A DNA stretch of 33,371 bases from an uncultured Verrucomicrobiales bacterium (GTDB lineage: Bacteria; Verrucomicrobiota; Verrucomicrobiia; Limisphaerales; UBA1100), in assembly GCA_913048135.1 (NCBI GenBank), contig CAJWVY010000015.1, positions 1 to 33,371 of the forward strand, in the 5' to 3' direction. Below are positions 6,654 through 15,484 of the stretch, in pieces. Position 1 is the stretch's first letter. Each line of letters begins with the position of its first letter. The notes under the pieces were generated by a model. That model was not told the origin of the DNA. It worked only from the letters and a program-made list of their open reading frames with translations, and searched no databases. The position numbers and the translations under genes were made by a program.

Positions 6654-8096
6654 ATGTTTGCTTTTGAGAACATTAAACGTTTTTTCCGACTGGTTAGCAC
6701 TTCGTCGATTGATTCCTCCGAGCAGTACCGTCGATTGAAGTTGATGGAGCGCGACATCGGCGTACCTGTAAAGGTGGCTGTGCTGGGTTTGCTTGCCTAT
6801 TTCCTGTTCTTTTCTGAATACGTGGAGGGTAAGGACTTCATTCTGCGTGCGCGTGTAGAGATCGCTCTGGAGCCGGTGCAGCAATTTTTCCTCGGATACG
6901 TAGTGGTAAACATGGGCGCGATGGTGTTCTTCCTGATGTTCAACAGCTGGAAACTGCGGGTAGTGCATTGGGTGACACTGGTGATGAATTTAGTGGATGC
7001 CATGGTGGTTTCGGCTCTGGTGGTGATTACCGGTGGGTTGGACAGTATGGTGTATTGGGTATTCCTCGTGTTGATCGTTCGCAATGCAATTAGTGTGCCG
7101 ATTCCGGTGACGCAAATCTCAGTGAACTTGCTGACCACGGCCGGTTATGCGGCAGCTATTTTTATCTGGAAAGGGTGGATCGCGATTGATCCAATGGAGG
7201 CCTTGGACGAATTGGCTCCACGCGTGGGTCCGGCCACCCCGGAGGAAATCCAGGCTGTGAACCAGCCGGCGGAGCAGTACGAGGGATCCTTATTTACCAT
7301 TCGGGTTTTCTTCCTCGTTCTGATGACGGCGGTTTGCTATGGCGTACAGGTATTGTTTGACCGAGATCGTCAGGCGCAAAGCGAGGCGCGGGAATATTCG
7401 CTGCGCCGCGAGCAGCTAAGATCTACCGGCCGCCTGGCGGCGGAGATTGCTCACCGCTTGAAGAATCCGTTGGCGATTATCAACAACGCCGCTTTCTCGC
7501 TAGGTCGTCATATGGAGGGGGAGAACACGGTGGCAACGAGGCAGTTGAATATGATCCGCGGCGAAGTGGAACGGTCCGACATGATCCTTACTGAGTTGAT
7601 GGGATACGCGCGGTTATCCGAGGGGCGCGTGGAAAAAATTGATATGAAAGAGGAGCTGCAGGGTGCGATTGAGGAAGCATTTCCGCCGAACCATGCTTTT
7701 CATATCCAATTGGAAAAAGATCTGCACGAAGGCCTGCCGCCTTTGATGATGCAACGGGCGCACCTGCGTGAAATCATGGTAAACTTGCTGGTGAATGCCC
7801 GCGAGGCGGCGGGTGAAAATGGAATGGTGCAGGTAAGTTGCCGCCCGTCGCCGCAATATGCCATTGAATTGCGGGTGAAAGATTCAGGTGAAGGCATTCC
7901 TCCGGATCAGCGCGAGCAGATTTTTGAAGCGTATTTCACCACCAAGAAAAAGGGCACGGGGCTCGGCTTGGCGATTGTGAAACAAAACACTGAACTATAC
8001 GGTGGCGAGATTGTTGTGGAATCAGAGCTTGGCGTGGGCACGGAGTTCATCTTAACTTTCCCAACCCGAGTTCTGCTCCAAGAAAACGAATCATGA
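6654..8096 (+). CDS. Membrane sensor histidine kinase
   Basis: The start is placed at ATG 6654; the frame is open upstream to 6468, but that part overlaps coaC and has non-protein-like, Arg-rich composition. The 480-residue protein has six predicted membrane segments (about 41-53, 79-96, 104-125, 127-146, 155-172, 214-234) and no obvious periplasmic sensor domain, so it probably senses a membrane or intracellular cue. The dimerisation/phosphoacceptor helix contains His267 in EIAHRLKNPLAIINN. The ATPase domain has the N box NLLVNAREAAG (377-387), G1 KDSGEGIP (409-416), FTTKKKGTGLGLAIV (428-442) and a final G box. Its stop overlaps the response regulator start by four bases (ATGA), making the two an obvious pair. 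Confidence 0.9.
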   Translation: MFAFENIKRFFRLVSTSSIDSSEQYRRLKLMERDIGVPVKVAVLGLLAYFLFFSEYVEGKDFILRARVEIALEPVQQFFLGYVVVNMGAMVFFLMFNSWKLRVVHWVTLVMNLVDAMVVSALVVITGGLDSMVYWVFLVLIVRNAISVPIPVTQISVNLLTTAGYAAAIFIWKGWIAIDPMEALDELAPRVGPATPEEIQAVNQPAEQYEGSLFTIRVFFLVLMTAVCYGVQVLFDRDRQAQSEAREYSLRREQLRSTGRLAAEIAHRLKNPLAIINNAAFSLGRHMEGENTVATRQLNMIRGEVERSDMILTELMGYARLSEGRVEKIDMKEELQGAIEEAFPPNHAFHIQLEKDLHEGLPPLMMQRAHLREIMVNLLVNAREAAGENGMVQVSCRPSPQYAIELRVKDSGEGIPPDQREQIFEAYFTTKKKGTGLGLAIVKQNTELYGGEIVVESELGVGTEFILTFPTRVLLQENES

Positions 8097-9526
8097 AATC
8101 CGCCCTCCCTCCCATCCTGATGGTCGACGATGAGCCCAATATGCGGTCGACCGTGAGTGAGTTGTTGATGGATGACGGCTATACGGTAGACGTTGCTGAA
8201 TCCGGAGAGCAGGCCGTGGAGATGCTCAATGAGCCGGGCAACGAATATTTCATGATGATAACCGATGGCCGACTGGGCGGCATGAGTGGCTATGAACTGC
8301 TCAAGAAAGCCAAGGATGGTTTCCCAAAAATGAGGGTGATCATGATCACTGCTTTTGCGACGCCGAAGCTCGCCGTGGAAGCCATTCAGAACGGCGCGGT
8401 AGATTATCTCTCCAAGCCCTTCGCTCCAGAAGAATTGCTCCACGCGGTGGATCGCTGTCGTGAGCATTACGATCTCAAGGAGGAAAACAAAACCCTGCGG
8501 GCGCGATCCGGCGGGAACAGCCCGATTTATCAATTGCACCAGATCGTGGGCGACTCGCCCAAGATGATTGATCTGCGCAAGTTTATCGAAACCGTGGCGC
8601 CGACCGATTCCACCGTGCTGATTCTAGGCGAGAGCGGCACGGGCAAGGAACTCGTAGCCGGCTCGATCCATCATCTCAGTGCGCGCGCCGAGAAGAATTA
8701 CATTCGCCTAAACTGCGCGGCCATTCCGGAGAACCTGTTGGAAAGTGAATTGTTCGGTCACGAGAAAGGCGCCTTTACCGGGGCGTTGCGCACTAAGACC
8801 GGTCGTGTGGAGGAAGCGGATGGCGGCACCATTTTTCTCGATGAGATCGGCGATATGAGCCGACCGCTGCAGGCCAAGCTGCTTCGTTTTCTTGAAGACG
8901 GCTCGTTCACGCGCGTGGGCGGCAATGAAGAAAAGCGCGTCCACGTCCGAATTATTGCTGCGACCAATCGCGACATTGTCCAGGCCATCAAGGAAAACGA
9001 TTTTCGTGAGGATCTTTATCACCGGCTGAACGTGATGCAGTTTCGGCCGCCACCCTTGCGCGATCGCGGCCGTGATGTGGTGACTTTGGCTGAACATTTT
9101 CTAGTTCAGAACTGCCAAAAGCTTGGGCGCGCACCCCTTAAGCTTTCTACGGCGGCGGAGCAAAAACTGCTCGCCCATCAATGGCCTGGTAATGTGCGCG
9201 AGTTGCGTAACGTGATGGAACGCGCGGCGATCATTGAGCAAACCGATGAAGTGCAGCCCGAAAGTTTGCCGGACTTCGAGCTGGAAACACAACTGCGCAG
9301 CAGCAGTGATTCCTCGCCGGAAGCCGAAGTGGATTTCCAGCTCGGCTTTGCCGAGGCGGTGGCGTCCTTCGAACGCAAGATGATTCAGAAGGCGCTTGAG
9401 CAGAATCAATACAACGTCAACCGCAGCGCCGAGCAGTTGAAGATGACCCGTCATTCGTTGCGTTATCGGATGCAGCAATTGGGGTTGGTCAACAACAGCA
9501 AGGATAGCGGCGGCGGCGATGAGTGA
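8093..9526 (+). CDS. Sigma54-dependent NtrC-family response regulator
   Basis: A 477-residue activator with three domains. The receiver (about 7-120) has the acidic pair Asp12-Asp13, phosphoacceptor Asp58, Thr86 and Lys108. The AAA+ domain has Walker A GESGTGKE (179-186), the sigma54-contact loop GAFTGA (226-231), Walker B GGTIFLDE (244-251) and WPGNVREL (364-371). The Fis-type helix-turn-helix occupies about 438-463. It would activate sigma54 promoters when phosphorylated by the kinase just upstream. I could not find a convincing -24/-12 promoter in the window, so its targets lie elsewhere or are too diverged to see. Its last eight bases overlap the start of hpnD. Confidence 0.93.
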   Translation: MKSALPPILMVDDEPNMRSTVSELLMDDGYTVDVAESGEQAVEMLNEPGNEYFMMITDGRLGGMSGYELLKKAKDGFPKMRVIMITAFATPKLAVEAIQNGAVDYLSKPFAPEELLHAVDRCREHYDLKEENKTLRARSGGNSPIYQLHQIVGDSPKMIDLRKFIETVAPTDSTVLILGESGTGKELVAGSIHHLSARAEKNYIRLNCAAIPENLLESELFGHEKGAFTGALRTKTGRVEEADGGTIFLDEIGDMSRPLQAKLLRFLEDGSFTRVGGNEEKRVHVRIIAATNRDIVQAIKENDFREDLYHRLNVMQFRPPPLRDRGRDVVTLAEHFLVQNCQKLGRAPLKLSTAAEQKLLAHQWPGNVRELRNVMERAAIIEQTDEVQPESLPDFELETQLRSSSDSSPEAEVDFQLGFAEAVASFERKMIQKALEQNQYNVNRSAEQLKMTRHSLRYRMQQLGLVNNSKDSGGGDE

Positions 9527-10409
9527 GCTAGCCGAAGCTGAAACTGGTGAGCAAATCACCCAACGCAGTGCCTCGAATTTAGCACTGTCCTTCATCGCCC
9601 TCGAAAAACCACGACGCAAAGCCATGACCACCTTGTACGCCTTTTGTCGGCAGGTGGATGATGTGGCGGATGAAGATTCCAGTCCGCTGGAAAGTCGGCG
9701 GATTGCACTGCAGGACTGGCGCGAGGATGTGCAGCGGGCGTGTGATGGCGGGGCTCCACAGAAACCGTTGGTTCGTGAATTGCAGCCGGTGATCGACCAG
9801 TACGGTTTGCAGTTCGAGCATTTTGACGAACTGATCAAGGGGCTGGAATCTGATCTCGAACAGGACCGGATCGAGACCTTTGAGGATCTCGAACTGTATT
9901 GCTATCGCGTGGCCAGTGCAGTGGGCCTCCTGAGTGTCGAGGTGTTTGGCTATCGCGATGCGAAATGCCAGGACTATATGGTGGCCCTCGGCAAATCACT
10001 GCAGTACACGAACATCTTGCGTGATATCGGTAATGACGCCGAGCGGGGCCGCATTTATCTGCCGCAGGAGGCGATGGAAAAATTCGGCGTGGAACCGCGC
10101 TCGATCCTGAACGGAAAATATTCCACCGCCTTCCACAATCTCGCAGCCGAGATGGCCGTGCGCGCGCGGCAACATTTTCAAAACACTGTCGAGCTGTTGC
10201 CCGCGGGCGATCGGCGTTCCATGATTGCCGGTGAATGCATGGCGGCGGTGTACTGGCGAATTTTGCGGGCTTTGGAAAAGGCGAAGTTCCGACCATCCTT
10301 GGATCCGGCGCCGCTTAAGCTCAGTAAATTGACCAAGCTCAGTGTGCTTCTGGGCGTGTGGGCGCGGACATTTTTCCGGTCCTCCTCGCCGAATTACGGC
10401 CGCGATTGA
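9519..10409 (+). CDS. hpnD: Presqualene diphosphate synthase-like (squalene/phytoene synthase family, HpnD type)
   Basis: A 296-residue head-to-head prenyl synthase. The two Asp-rich motifs are LYAFCRQVDDVADED near 40-55 and LRDIGNDAERGRIYLP near 168-183, with YCYRVASAVGLLSVEVFGY between them, the pattern of HpnD. HpnD joins two farnesyl diphosphates to presqualene diphosphate in the HpnCDE route to squalene and hopanoids; hpnC and hpnE are not in the window. Phytoene synthase is the main alternative. The ATG lies inside the end of the response regulator gene (eight-base overlap), so translation is probably coupled and the gene is part of the yicC-gmk-coaC-kinase-regulator operon. Confidence 0.8.
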   Translation: MSELAEAETGEQITQRSASNLALSFIALEKPRRKAMTTLYAFCRQVDDVADEDSSPLESRRIALQDWREDVQRACDGGAPQKPLVRELQPVIDQYGLQFEHFDELIKGLESDLEQDRIETFEDLELYCYRVASAVGLLSVEVFGYRDAKCQDYMVALGKSLQYTNILRDIGNDAERGRIYLPQEAMEKFGVEPRSILNGKYSTAFHNLAAEMAVRARQHFQNTVELLPAGDRRSMIAGECMAAVYWRILRALEKAKFRPSLDPAPLKLSKLTKLSVLLGVWARTFFRSSSPNYGRD

Positions 10410-10434
10410 TTTGCGGTCCGCTTCACGCTAGGCT
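10406..10434 (+). promoter_or_regulatory. Candidate leaderless promoter of dapF
   Basis: TTGATT (10406-10411), a 17-base spacer and TAGGCT (10429-10434) are followed by exactly six bases and the GTG at 10441. The -35 overlaps the hpnD stop codon. The spacing is identical to that of the ymdB promoter. Confidence 0.5.
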
Positions 10435-10440
10435 GCGTCC

Positions 10441-11244
10441 GTGCAAATAGCCTTTTCCAAAATGAACGGCGCGGGGAATGATTTCGTGCTGGTTGATAAT
10501 CGCGATGATCAGGTTTCCCTCAGTCGCGAACAGATCGCGCAGTTGTGTCACCGCCAGCGCGGGATTGGTGCTGATGGCCTGATTTATTTGCGCAATGCCA
10601 AGAACGGCGCGGATTGGGCGTGGGAGTTTTACAATGCCGACGGCAGCGATGCCGAGATGTGTGGCAATGGCGCGCGTTGTTTCGCCCGGTACATTCAAGA
10701 GACCACCGGTGGCGGCGAGACACTAAGCTTCGAGACGGTGTGCGGCGTGATTCACGCGCAGATTAATGGCGAATCGGTGACCATCAACCTGACCGATCCG
10801 CAAGGGCTGGCGCTGAACGAGCGCATTCCAACCAGTGGCGGTGAACAAACGGTGCACTCGCTTAATACCGGCGTGCCCCACGCGGTGTTATTTGTTGGCG
10901 AGGCCGATGCGGCGATGGTCTCCAGCTTGGGCGAAGAGATTCGCTTTCATGATCACTTTGCGCCGGCCGGGACGAATGTCAATTTCGCTCAGATTCTGGC
11001 GCCGGGCCACATCCGCGTGCGCACGTACGAGCGCGGGGTGGGGGAAACATTGGCGTGCGGCACGGGCGTTTCGGCCAGCGGCATGATCGCGGCACACCTG
11101 AATGATTGGCCTTCTCCGGTAAAAGTGGACGTACTCGGCGGCGACACCATGGGGGTCGCTTTCGAGCGGGAGGGCGATGCTTTTTCGGCGGTCCACCTCA
11201 CCGGCCCGGCGGATTTCGTGTTCACCGGCACAGTCGAAATTTGA
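10441..11244 (+). CDS. dapF: Diaminopimelate epimerase
   Basis: Interconverts LL- and meso-diaminopimelate for lysine and peptidoglycan synthesis. The 267-residue protein starts at GTG with the typical MNGAGNDFVLVDN and carries the two catalytic cysteines, Cys74 in MCGNGARC and Cys206 in ETLACGTG. It is the first of a dapF-dapA-dapB-folK group. No Shine-Dalgarno precedes the GTG, but a promoter -10 ends six bases upstream, which supports a leaderless start at this codon. Confidence 0.96.
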   Translation: MQIAFSKMNGAGNDFVLVDNRDDQVSLSREQIAQLCHRQRGIGADGLIYLRNAKNGADWAWEFYNADGSDAEMCGNGARCFARYIQETTGGGETLSFETVCGVIHAQINGESVTINLTDPQGLALNERIPTSGGEQTVHSLNTGVPHAVLFVGEADAAMVSSLGEEIRFHDHFAPAGTNVNFAQILAPGHIRVRTYERGVGETLACGTGVSASGMIAAHLNDWPSPVKVDVLGGDTMGVAFEREGDAFSAVHLTGPADFVFTGTVEI

Positions 11245-11250
11245 ATCGGC

Positions 11251-11279
11251 TTGGACTCCGTCGCCTGACCTGTTAGCGT
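11251..11279 (+). promoter_or_regulatory. Candidate promoter of dapA
   Basis: TTGGAC (11251-11256), a 17-base spacer and TAGCGT (11274-11279). The predicted start near 11286 leaves about four bases before the ATG at 11290, which is one reason for choosing that ATG over the GTG at 11278 inside the -10 region. Confidence 0.45.
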
Positions 11280-11289
11280 GCGCGCACCG

Positions 11290-12168
11290 ATGTTTAGTGG
11301 AGTTTATACCGCACTGGTCACGCCTTTTTCCAAAGGCAAGCTGGACGAAACCGCCCTCAAGAAGCTCGTGGAGTTGCAGGTGAAAGGCGGCGTGGACGGT
11401 ATTGTGCCGGTGGGTACTACCGGTGAATCGCCGACCGTAGAATTCGAGGAGCACGTACGTATCATTGAACTGGTGGTGCATTACGCCAAAGGCCGCTGCA
11501 AGGTAATCGCCGGCACGGGCGCCAATTCCACAGAGGAGGCCGTGTATCTCACCAAGTCCGCCGAGTATGCGGGTGCGGATGGTTCGTTGCAGGTGAGTCC
11601 GTATTACAACAAGCCGTCGCAGGAGGGCTTGTATGCGCACTTCAGCGAGATTGCGAATTCCACCAATTTGCCGATCGTGCTCTACAGCATCCCAGGTCGG
11701 TGCAATGTGGAGATCGGCATCAATACCGTCGCGCGCCTGGCGGCGGATTGCCCGAACATCGTCTGCATCAAGGAAGCCGGCGGCGATGCGGATCGCGTGA
11801 GCCAATTGCGCGCGGCCTTGCCTAAGAATTTTTCCATCCTCAGCGGCGACGACGCGTTGACGCTGCCGTTTATGTCCGTGGGCGCGCAGGGCGTGATCAG
11901 TGTGGCCAGCAATCTTTTGCCCAAGCAGCTCACCAAAATGGTGCACAGCTATCTCAAGGGCGACCACAAGGGCGCGTTGAAGTTGCACGAGAAATATTAT
12001 CCGCTCTTCAAGGATCTCTTTATCGAGACCAATCCCGTGCCGGTGAAATCCGCGCTCGCGATGAAAGGTCTCGTGAAGGAGGAATACCGCCTGCCGCTGG
12101 TGAAGCTGAACCCCGACAACCGCCGCCAACTCCGCGCCACGCTCAAGTCCACCGGCGTGATCAAGTAA
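11290..12168 (+). CDS. dapA: 4-hydroxy-tetrahydrodipicolinate synthase
   Basis: Condenses pyruvate with aspartate semialdehyde at the first lysine-specific step. Starting at ATG 11290 gives 292 residues, the usual DapA length; an upstream in-frame GTG (11278) would add four residues. Visible are the GTTGESPT substrate loop (42-49, with Thr43 and Thr44), YYNKPSQEG (105-113), Tyr132 and Arg137 in LYSIPGR, and the Schiff-base Lys161 in CIKEAGGD. dapB follows after only five bases. Confidence 0.96.
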   Translation: MFSGVYTALVTPFSKGKLDETALKKLVELQVKGGVDGIVPVGTTGESPTVEFEEHVRIIELVVHYAKGRCKVIAGTGANSTEEAVYLTKSAEYAGADGSLQVSPYYNKPSQEGLYAHFSEIANSTNLPIVLYSIPGRCNVEIGINTVARLAADCPNIVCIKEAGGDADRVSQLRAALPKNFSILSGDDALTLPFMSVGAQGVISVASNLLPKQLTKMVHSYLKGDHKGALKLHEKYYPLFKDLFIETNPVPVKSALAMKGLVKEEYRLPLVKLNPDNRRQLRATLKSTGVIK

Positions 12169-12173
12169 CCCTC

Positions 12174-12905
12174 ATGACCAAGGTCATCATTCATGGTTCC
12201 AAAGGCCGCATGGGCCAGATGCTCATTGCCTGCGGCGAAAAAATGGACGGACTCGATATCGTCATAGGCGTGGACGAAGGCGACAGCCTCGCCGATCACA
12301 TCGCCAATTGTGATGCGGTCATTGATTTCAGTTTGCACAACGCCACCGCCGCCTGCGCCGCCTTGTGCGCGGAGCACGGCAAGGCGCTGATCATTGGCAC
12401 CACCGGCCACACGGACGAAGAAAAGACTGAGGTGCTAAAGCACCAAACCGCCATTCCCATCGTTTGGGCGAGCAATTATTCGACCGGCGTGAACACGCTC
12501 TTTTGGCTCACCCGAAAGGCGGCGGAAATTCTGGGGCCGGACTTTGATTTGGAAGTGATCGAGATGCATCACCGCCACAAGGTCGATGCCCCCAGTGGCA
12601 CGGCCGCCACGCTCGGTGAGATTTTGCTCGAGGTGCGCAATCAGCAAAAGGACGCCCTGCGTCACGGCCGCGAAGGCATTGTCGGAGCGCGCACCGATGA
12701 GGAGATCGGCATGCACAGCCTGCGAGGAGGCGATGTGGTGGGTGATCACACCGTCATGTATGCCGGTGCCGGTGAACGACTGGAGCTCACGCACAAGGCC
12801 GCCAGCCGTGAGACCTTTGCCAACGGCGCTCTCCGCGCCGCCCAATGGGCCAACGGCAAGGCACCCGGGCTTTACAACATGCAAAACGTTCTGGGCCTTG
12901 AGTAA
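12174..12905 (+). CDS. dapB: 4-hydroxy-tetrahydrodipicolinate reductase
   Basis: Reduces the DapA product with NAD(P)H. The 243-residue protein has the Rossmann start VIIHGSKGRMGQ, IGTTGHT near 82-88, SNYSTGVN, and the signature EMHHRHKVDAPSGTA with the catalytic His and Lys. It ends LYNMQNVLGL, as in the family. It sits five bases after dapA and overlaps the TTG start of folK by eight bases. The pathway steps between DapB and DapF are not in the window. Confidence 0.95.
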   Translation: MTKVIIHGSKGRMGQMLIACGEKMDGLDIVIGVDEGDSLADHIANCDAVIDFSLHNATAACAALCAEHGKALIIGTTGHTDEEKTEVLKHQTAIPIVWASNYSTGVNTLFWLTRKAAEILGPDFDLEVIEMHHRHKVDAPSGTAATLGEILLEVRNQQKDALRHGREGIVGARTDEEIGMHSLRGGDVVGDHTVMYAGAGERLELTHKAASRETFANGALRAAQWANGKAPGLYNMQNVLGLE

Positions 12906-13392
12906 GCCCGCCTACATTGCGCTTGGCTCCAACCTCGGCGATCCAGTCGCCACGCTTCAATCGGCCTTTGCCGAATTGAAAACGCTCTCGCGAAAGCCCA
13001 TCCAACAATCTTCCCTGTGGCGCAGTACGCCGGTCGATTGTCCGCCCGATTCACCGGACTTCATCAATGCCGCAGCGGCGTTGACGCCGTTAGACGGGGA
13101 AACCCCCGAATCGTTGTTGGAAAAATTACAGGCACTTGAGGTGCAATTCGGTCGGCAACCCAAGGTGGTCATGAACGAGCCGCGTCCACTGGATCTTGAT
13201 CTCATTGCCTTCGGGGATGAGCAACGCCAAGGGGCGCAACTCACGCTTCCGCATCCGCGTTTCCAAGAACGTCGGTTTGTTCTGGAGCCACTGGCCGAGA
13301 TTGCGCCCGAGGCGATCCTGCCCGGGCAATCCGTCACCGTCGCCGAATTGCTTGCGCGCTTGGAGGCCGACGAGACATTGACGCGCCTTTAG
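12898..13392 (+). CDS. folK: 2-amino-4-hydroxy-6-hydroxymethyldihydropteridine pyrophosphokinase
   Basis: Transfers pyrophosphate from ATP to the pterin precursor in folate synthesis. The frame is open further upstream inside dapB, but homology begins at YIALGSNLGD, so I place the start at TTG 12898, giving 164 residues and an eight-base overlap with the dapB end. FolK motifs follow: SSLWRSTPVDCP, a diverged GRQPKVVMNEPRPLDLDLI (normally with GPR and two metal-binding Asp, here DLDL) and LPHPRFQERRFVLEPLAEI. The TTG start inside the previous gene suggests translational coupling. Confidence 0.88.
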   Translation: MSKPAYIALGSNLGDPVATLQSAFAELKTLSRKPIQQSSLWRSTPVDCPPDSPDFINAAAALTPLDGETPESLLEKLQALEVQFGRQPKVVMNEPRPLDLDLIAFGDEQRQGAQLTLPHPRFQERRFVLEPLAEIAPEAILPGQSVTVAELLARLEADETLTRL

Positions 13393-13416
13393 CCTTTCCC
13401 TGTTCCCTGCAGCCCC

Positions 13417-13422
13417 TACACT
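13417..13422 (+). promoter_or_regulatory. Candidate -10 element of the NRAMP-like gene
   Basis: TACACT lies exactly six bases before the ATG at 13429, the same spacing as for ymdB and dapF. The -35 region 17 bases upstream (CTTTCC) is poor, so this is weaker evidence. Confidence 0.3.
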
Positions 13423-13428
13423 CCACGC

Positions 13429-14667
13429 ATGGCTGACGAGCAACCGCCCGCCCCGCGCCGCTGGTATCAGGCCCTCGGTCCCGGGCTCATCACCGCCTGC
13501 GTGGTCATTGGCCCGGGCAGTATTTTAACCAGTTCCAAGGTGGGGGCCGCCAACGGCTATGCCCTGAGTTGGGTGGTGGTGGCTTCAGTAATCTTCATGC
13601 TCGCTTTTACCACCATGGCCGCGCGACTGGGTGTGATGGCCAGCGAATCGCCCGGCAATATGTTGACCAAGAGCGTAGGGCGTTGGCTGGCGATCTTGAT
13701 CGGAGTCTCGATTTTCTTCATCGCTTCGGCATTTCAATTTGGCAACAACCTTGGCGTTCATACGGCGTTCAATGCTTATGTGAAATTTGAATACATCGTT
13801 GTCGTATTTAATGCGGCAGCCATCGCTTTTTTGTTTTGTTTTAAGAACCTGTATCGGGCTTTGGAGAAGTTGATGATGGGGTTCGTGGGGTTGATGCTCC
13901 TCGCATTTGCCGCCAATTTGTTTTTTGCCAAACCCAAAATCGGCGAGTGGGGCAAAGGCTTTGTGCCTAGCGGAATGGGGGATATTGATATTACGGTTCT
14001 TGGGTTGGTGGGGACGACGTTTGTCATCGCTGCGGCCTATTTCCAAATCTATCTCGTGCGCCAAAAGGGTGTCGCGAAGGAGGATTTGCCCGAGAGTCTT
14101 GTGGATTCCCGTGTGGGCGCGGTGATCATGGCTTCCATCACCTTGATGATCATGGGCACGGCCGCCTCGGTGTTGCGCGGGAAGGAGCTGGCCGATGCAG
14201 GGGCCGTGGCCCAGCAATTGCAGCCGCTGTTTGGAGATGCCGGTAAGGCATTGTTTTGCTTGGGGCTCTTTTCTGCGGCTTACTCTTCGTTTCTCATAAA
14301 CTCCATGATTGGCGGCTTTGTTTTGGCCGATGGATTGGGGTTGGGTAGTGAACCGGATGATCCCTGGACACGCCGAATGACTGCGGCGGTCTTGATCACA
14401 GGAATGCTTGTCGCGTTATATGTGATTCGAACCGGGGTGAAGCCGGTTGGGGCGATCGTGATGGCGCAGGCCGTGACCGTCATTGCAGCACCACTGATGG
14501 CAGGGGTGCTGTTGTGGCTTTGCAATCGCAAGGAATACATGGGCGAGCACCGGAACGGACCTTTGCTCAATGTCGTGGGCGGCGTGGGCTTCTTGATCCT
14601 GTTGGCCATGGCATGGAATACCGCTTTCAACAAAGTGTGGCCGAAGGTTTCTGAATGGCTGGGGTAA
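13429..14667 (+). CDS. NRAMP-family membrane transporter with atypical metal site
   Basis: A 412-residue integral membrane protein with about eleven hydrophobic segments that fits the NRAMP/SLC11 fold (GPGLITACVVIGPGSILTSS at the N-terminus). Canonical Mn/Fe NRAMPs bind the ion with Asp and Asn of a DPGN motif in helix 1 and Ala/Met of an A-x-x-M-P-H motif in helix 6. Here the first reads GPGS (28-31) and the second region reads GTTFVIAAAYFQIYLV (195-210), so Asp, Asn and Met are all replaced. It may be a relative with another substrate, such as Mg2+ or a non-metal solute, and should not be called MntH. It begins 36 bases after folK and precedes panB. Confidence 0.75.
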   Translation: MADEQPPAPRRWYQALGPGLITACVVIGPGSILTSSKVGAANGYALSWVVVASVIFMLAFTTMAARLGVMASESPGNMLTKSVGRWLAILIGVSIFFIASAFQFGNNLGVHTAFNAYVKFEYIVVVFNAAAIAFLFCFKNLYRALEKLMMGFVGLMLLAFAANLFFAKPKIGEWGKGFVPSGMGDIDITVLGLVGTTFVIAAAYFQIYLVRQKGVAKEDLPESLVDSRVGAVIMASITLMIMGTAASVLRGKELADAGAVAQQLQPLFGDAGKALFCLGLFSAAYSSFLINSMIGGFVLADGLGLGSEPDDPWTRRMTAAVLITGMLVALYVIRTGVKPVGAIVMAQAVTVIAAPLMAGVLLWLCNRKEYMGEHRNGPLLNVVGGVGFLILLAMAWNTAFNKVWPKVSEWLG

Positions 14668-14713
14668 TTTCCGCTTGTCGCCGGTTTGGCTTTGCGGGAA
14701 AGGTGGCGGACTG

Positions 14714-15484
14714 ATGACGGAGCCCACGGGGAAAATCACGGCTAAAGCCATTCGCGCCATGAAAGGGCAGGCGCCGGTGGCGGCTTTGACGGTTTATGAT
14801 TACGCGATGGCCAAGTTGGTGGATCGCTGCGGTGTGCCGTTGATGTTGGTGGGGGACTCATTGGGGATGGTCGTGCTGGGTTTGCCGGATACGACCGGGG
14901 TGACAATGGAGGATATGTTGCATCATACCCGGGCGGCCGCACGGGCTGAACCGCAGGCGTTGTTAGCGGCGGATTTGCCGGCGGATAGTTATGGGACGCC
15001 GGATCGTGCCGTCGCCAATGCGCGGCGGTTGGTGGATGCCGGAGCGGAAGCGGTGAAAGCCGAAGGGGGCTTGGTGATCGGCGAACAAGTACGCGCGATT
15101 GTGGGTGCTGGAATTCCTTTTCTTGGGCACTTGGGCATGCTGCCGCAGCAGGTGAAACGCGAAGGCGGTTACAAGATAAAGGGCCGGCAGGCCGATGAGG
15201 CGACGGCGTTGCGTGATGATGCGAATGCGTTGGTGGATGCGGGCGCCTTTGCGATTGTGCTGGAATTGGTGGAGCCTGCGGTGGCGGCGGAATTGACAGC
15301 AGCGCTGCCTGTGCCGACCATCGGCATTGGTTCCGGGCCGGATTGTGACGGGCAGATTTTGGTGACGACCGATCTATGGGCGACCTCGCCGGATTACATT
15401 CCGAAACATGTGCAGCCGAATGAGGCGGTGCGGGGCGAAATGGAGAGGGCGATTGCGGATTGGAAGAAAGGGATGTCGAATTGA
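14714..15484 (+). CDS. panB: 3-methyl-2-oxobutanoate hydroxymethyltransferase
   Basis: Adds a hydroxymethyl group from methylene-tetrahydrofolate to ketoisovalerate, giving ketopantoate for pantothenate and CoA. I choose ATG 14714 (256 residues), preceded by a purine-rich GGGAAAGGTGG, over an in-frame TTG at 14675. Motifs are LTVYDYAMAKL, VGDSLGMVVLG with the Mg-binding Asp, VKAEGG, FLGHLGMLPQ and GIGSGPDCDGQILV near the end. It depends on a folate cofactor, which may explain the nearby folK. It overlaps moaC by four bases (TTGA). Confidence 0.92.
   Translation: MTEPTGKITAKAIRAMKGQAPVAALTVYDYAMAKLVDRCGVPLMLVGDSLGMVVLGLPDTTGVTMEDMLHHTRAAARAEPQALLAADLPADSYGTPDRAVANARRLVDAGAEAVKAEGGLVIGEQVRAIVGAGIPFLGHLGMLPQQVKREGGYKIKGRQADEATALRDDANALVDAGAFAIVLELVEPAVAAELTAALPVPTIGIGSGPDCDGQILVTTDLWATSPDYIPKHVQPNEAVRGEMERAIADWKKGMSN

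Noticed and set aside
10888-12129. 413-codon open frame on the minus strand opposite dapF and dapA
   Set aside because: It is antisense to two well-conserved enzymes and has His/Arg-rich, low-complexity composition with no recognisable domain; GC-rich codon bias keeps this frame open.
12586-12897. N-terminal extension of folK
   Set aside because: It overlaps dapB in another frame, and homology to FolK begins only at about 12907.
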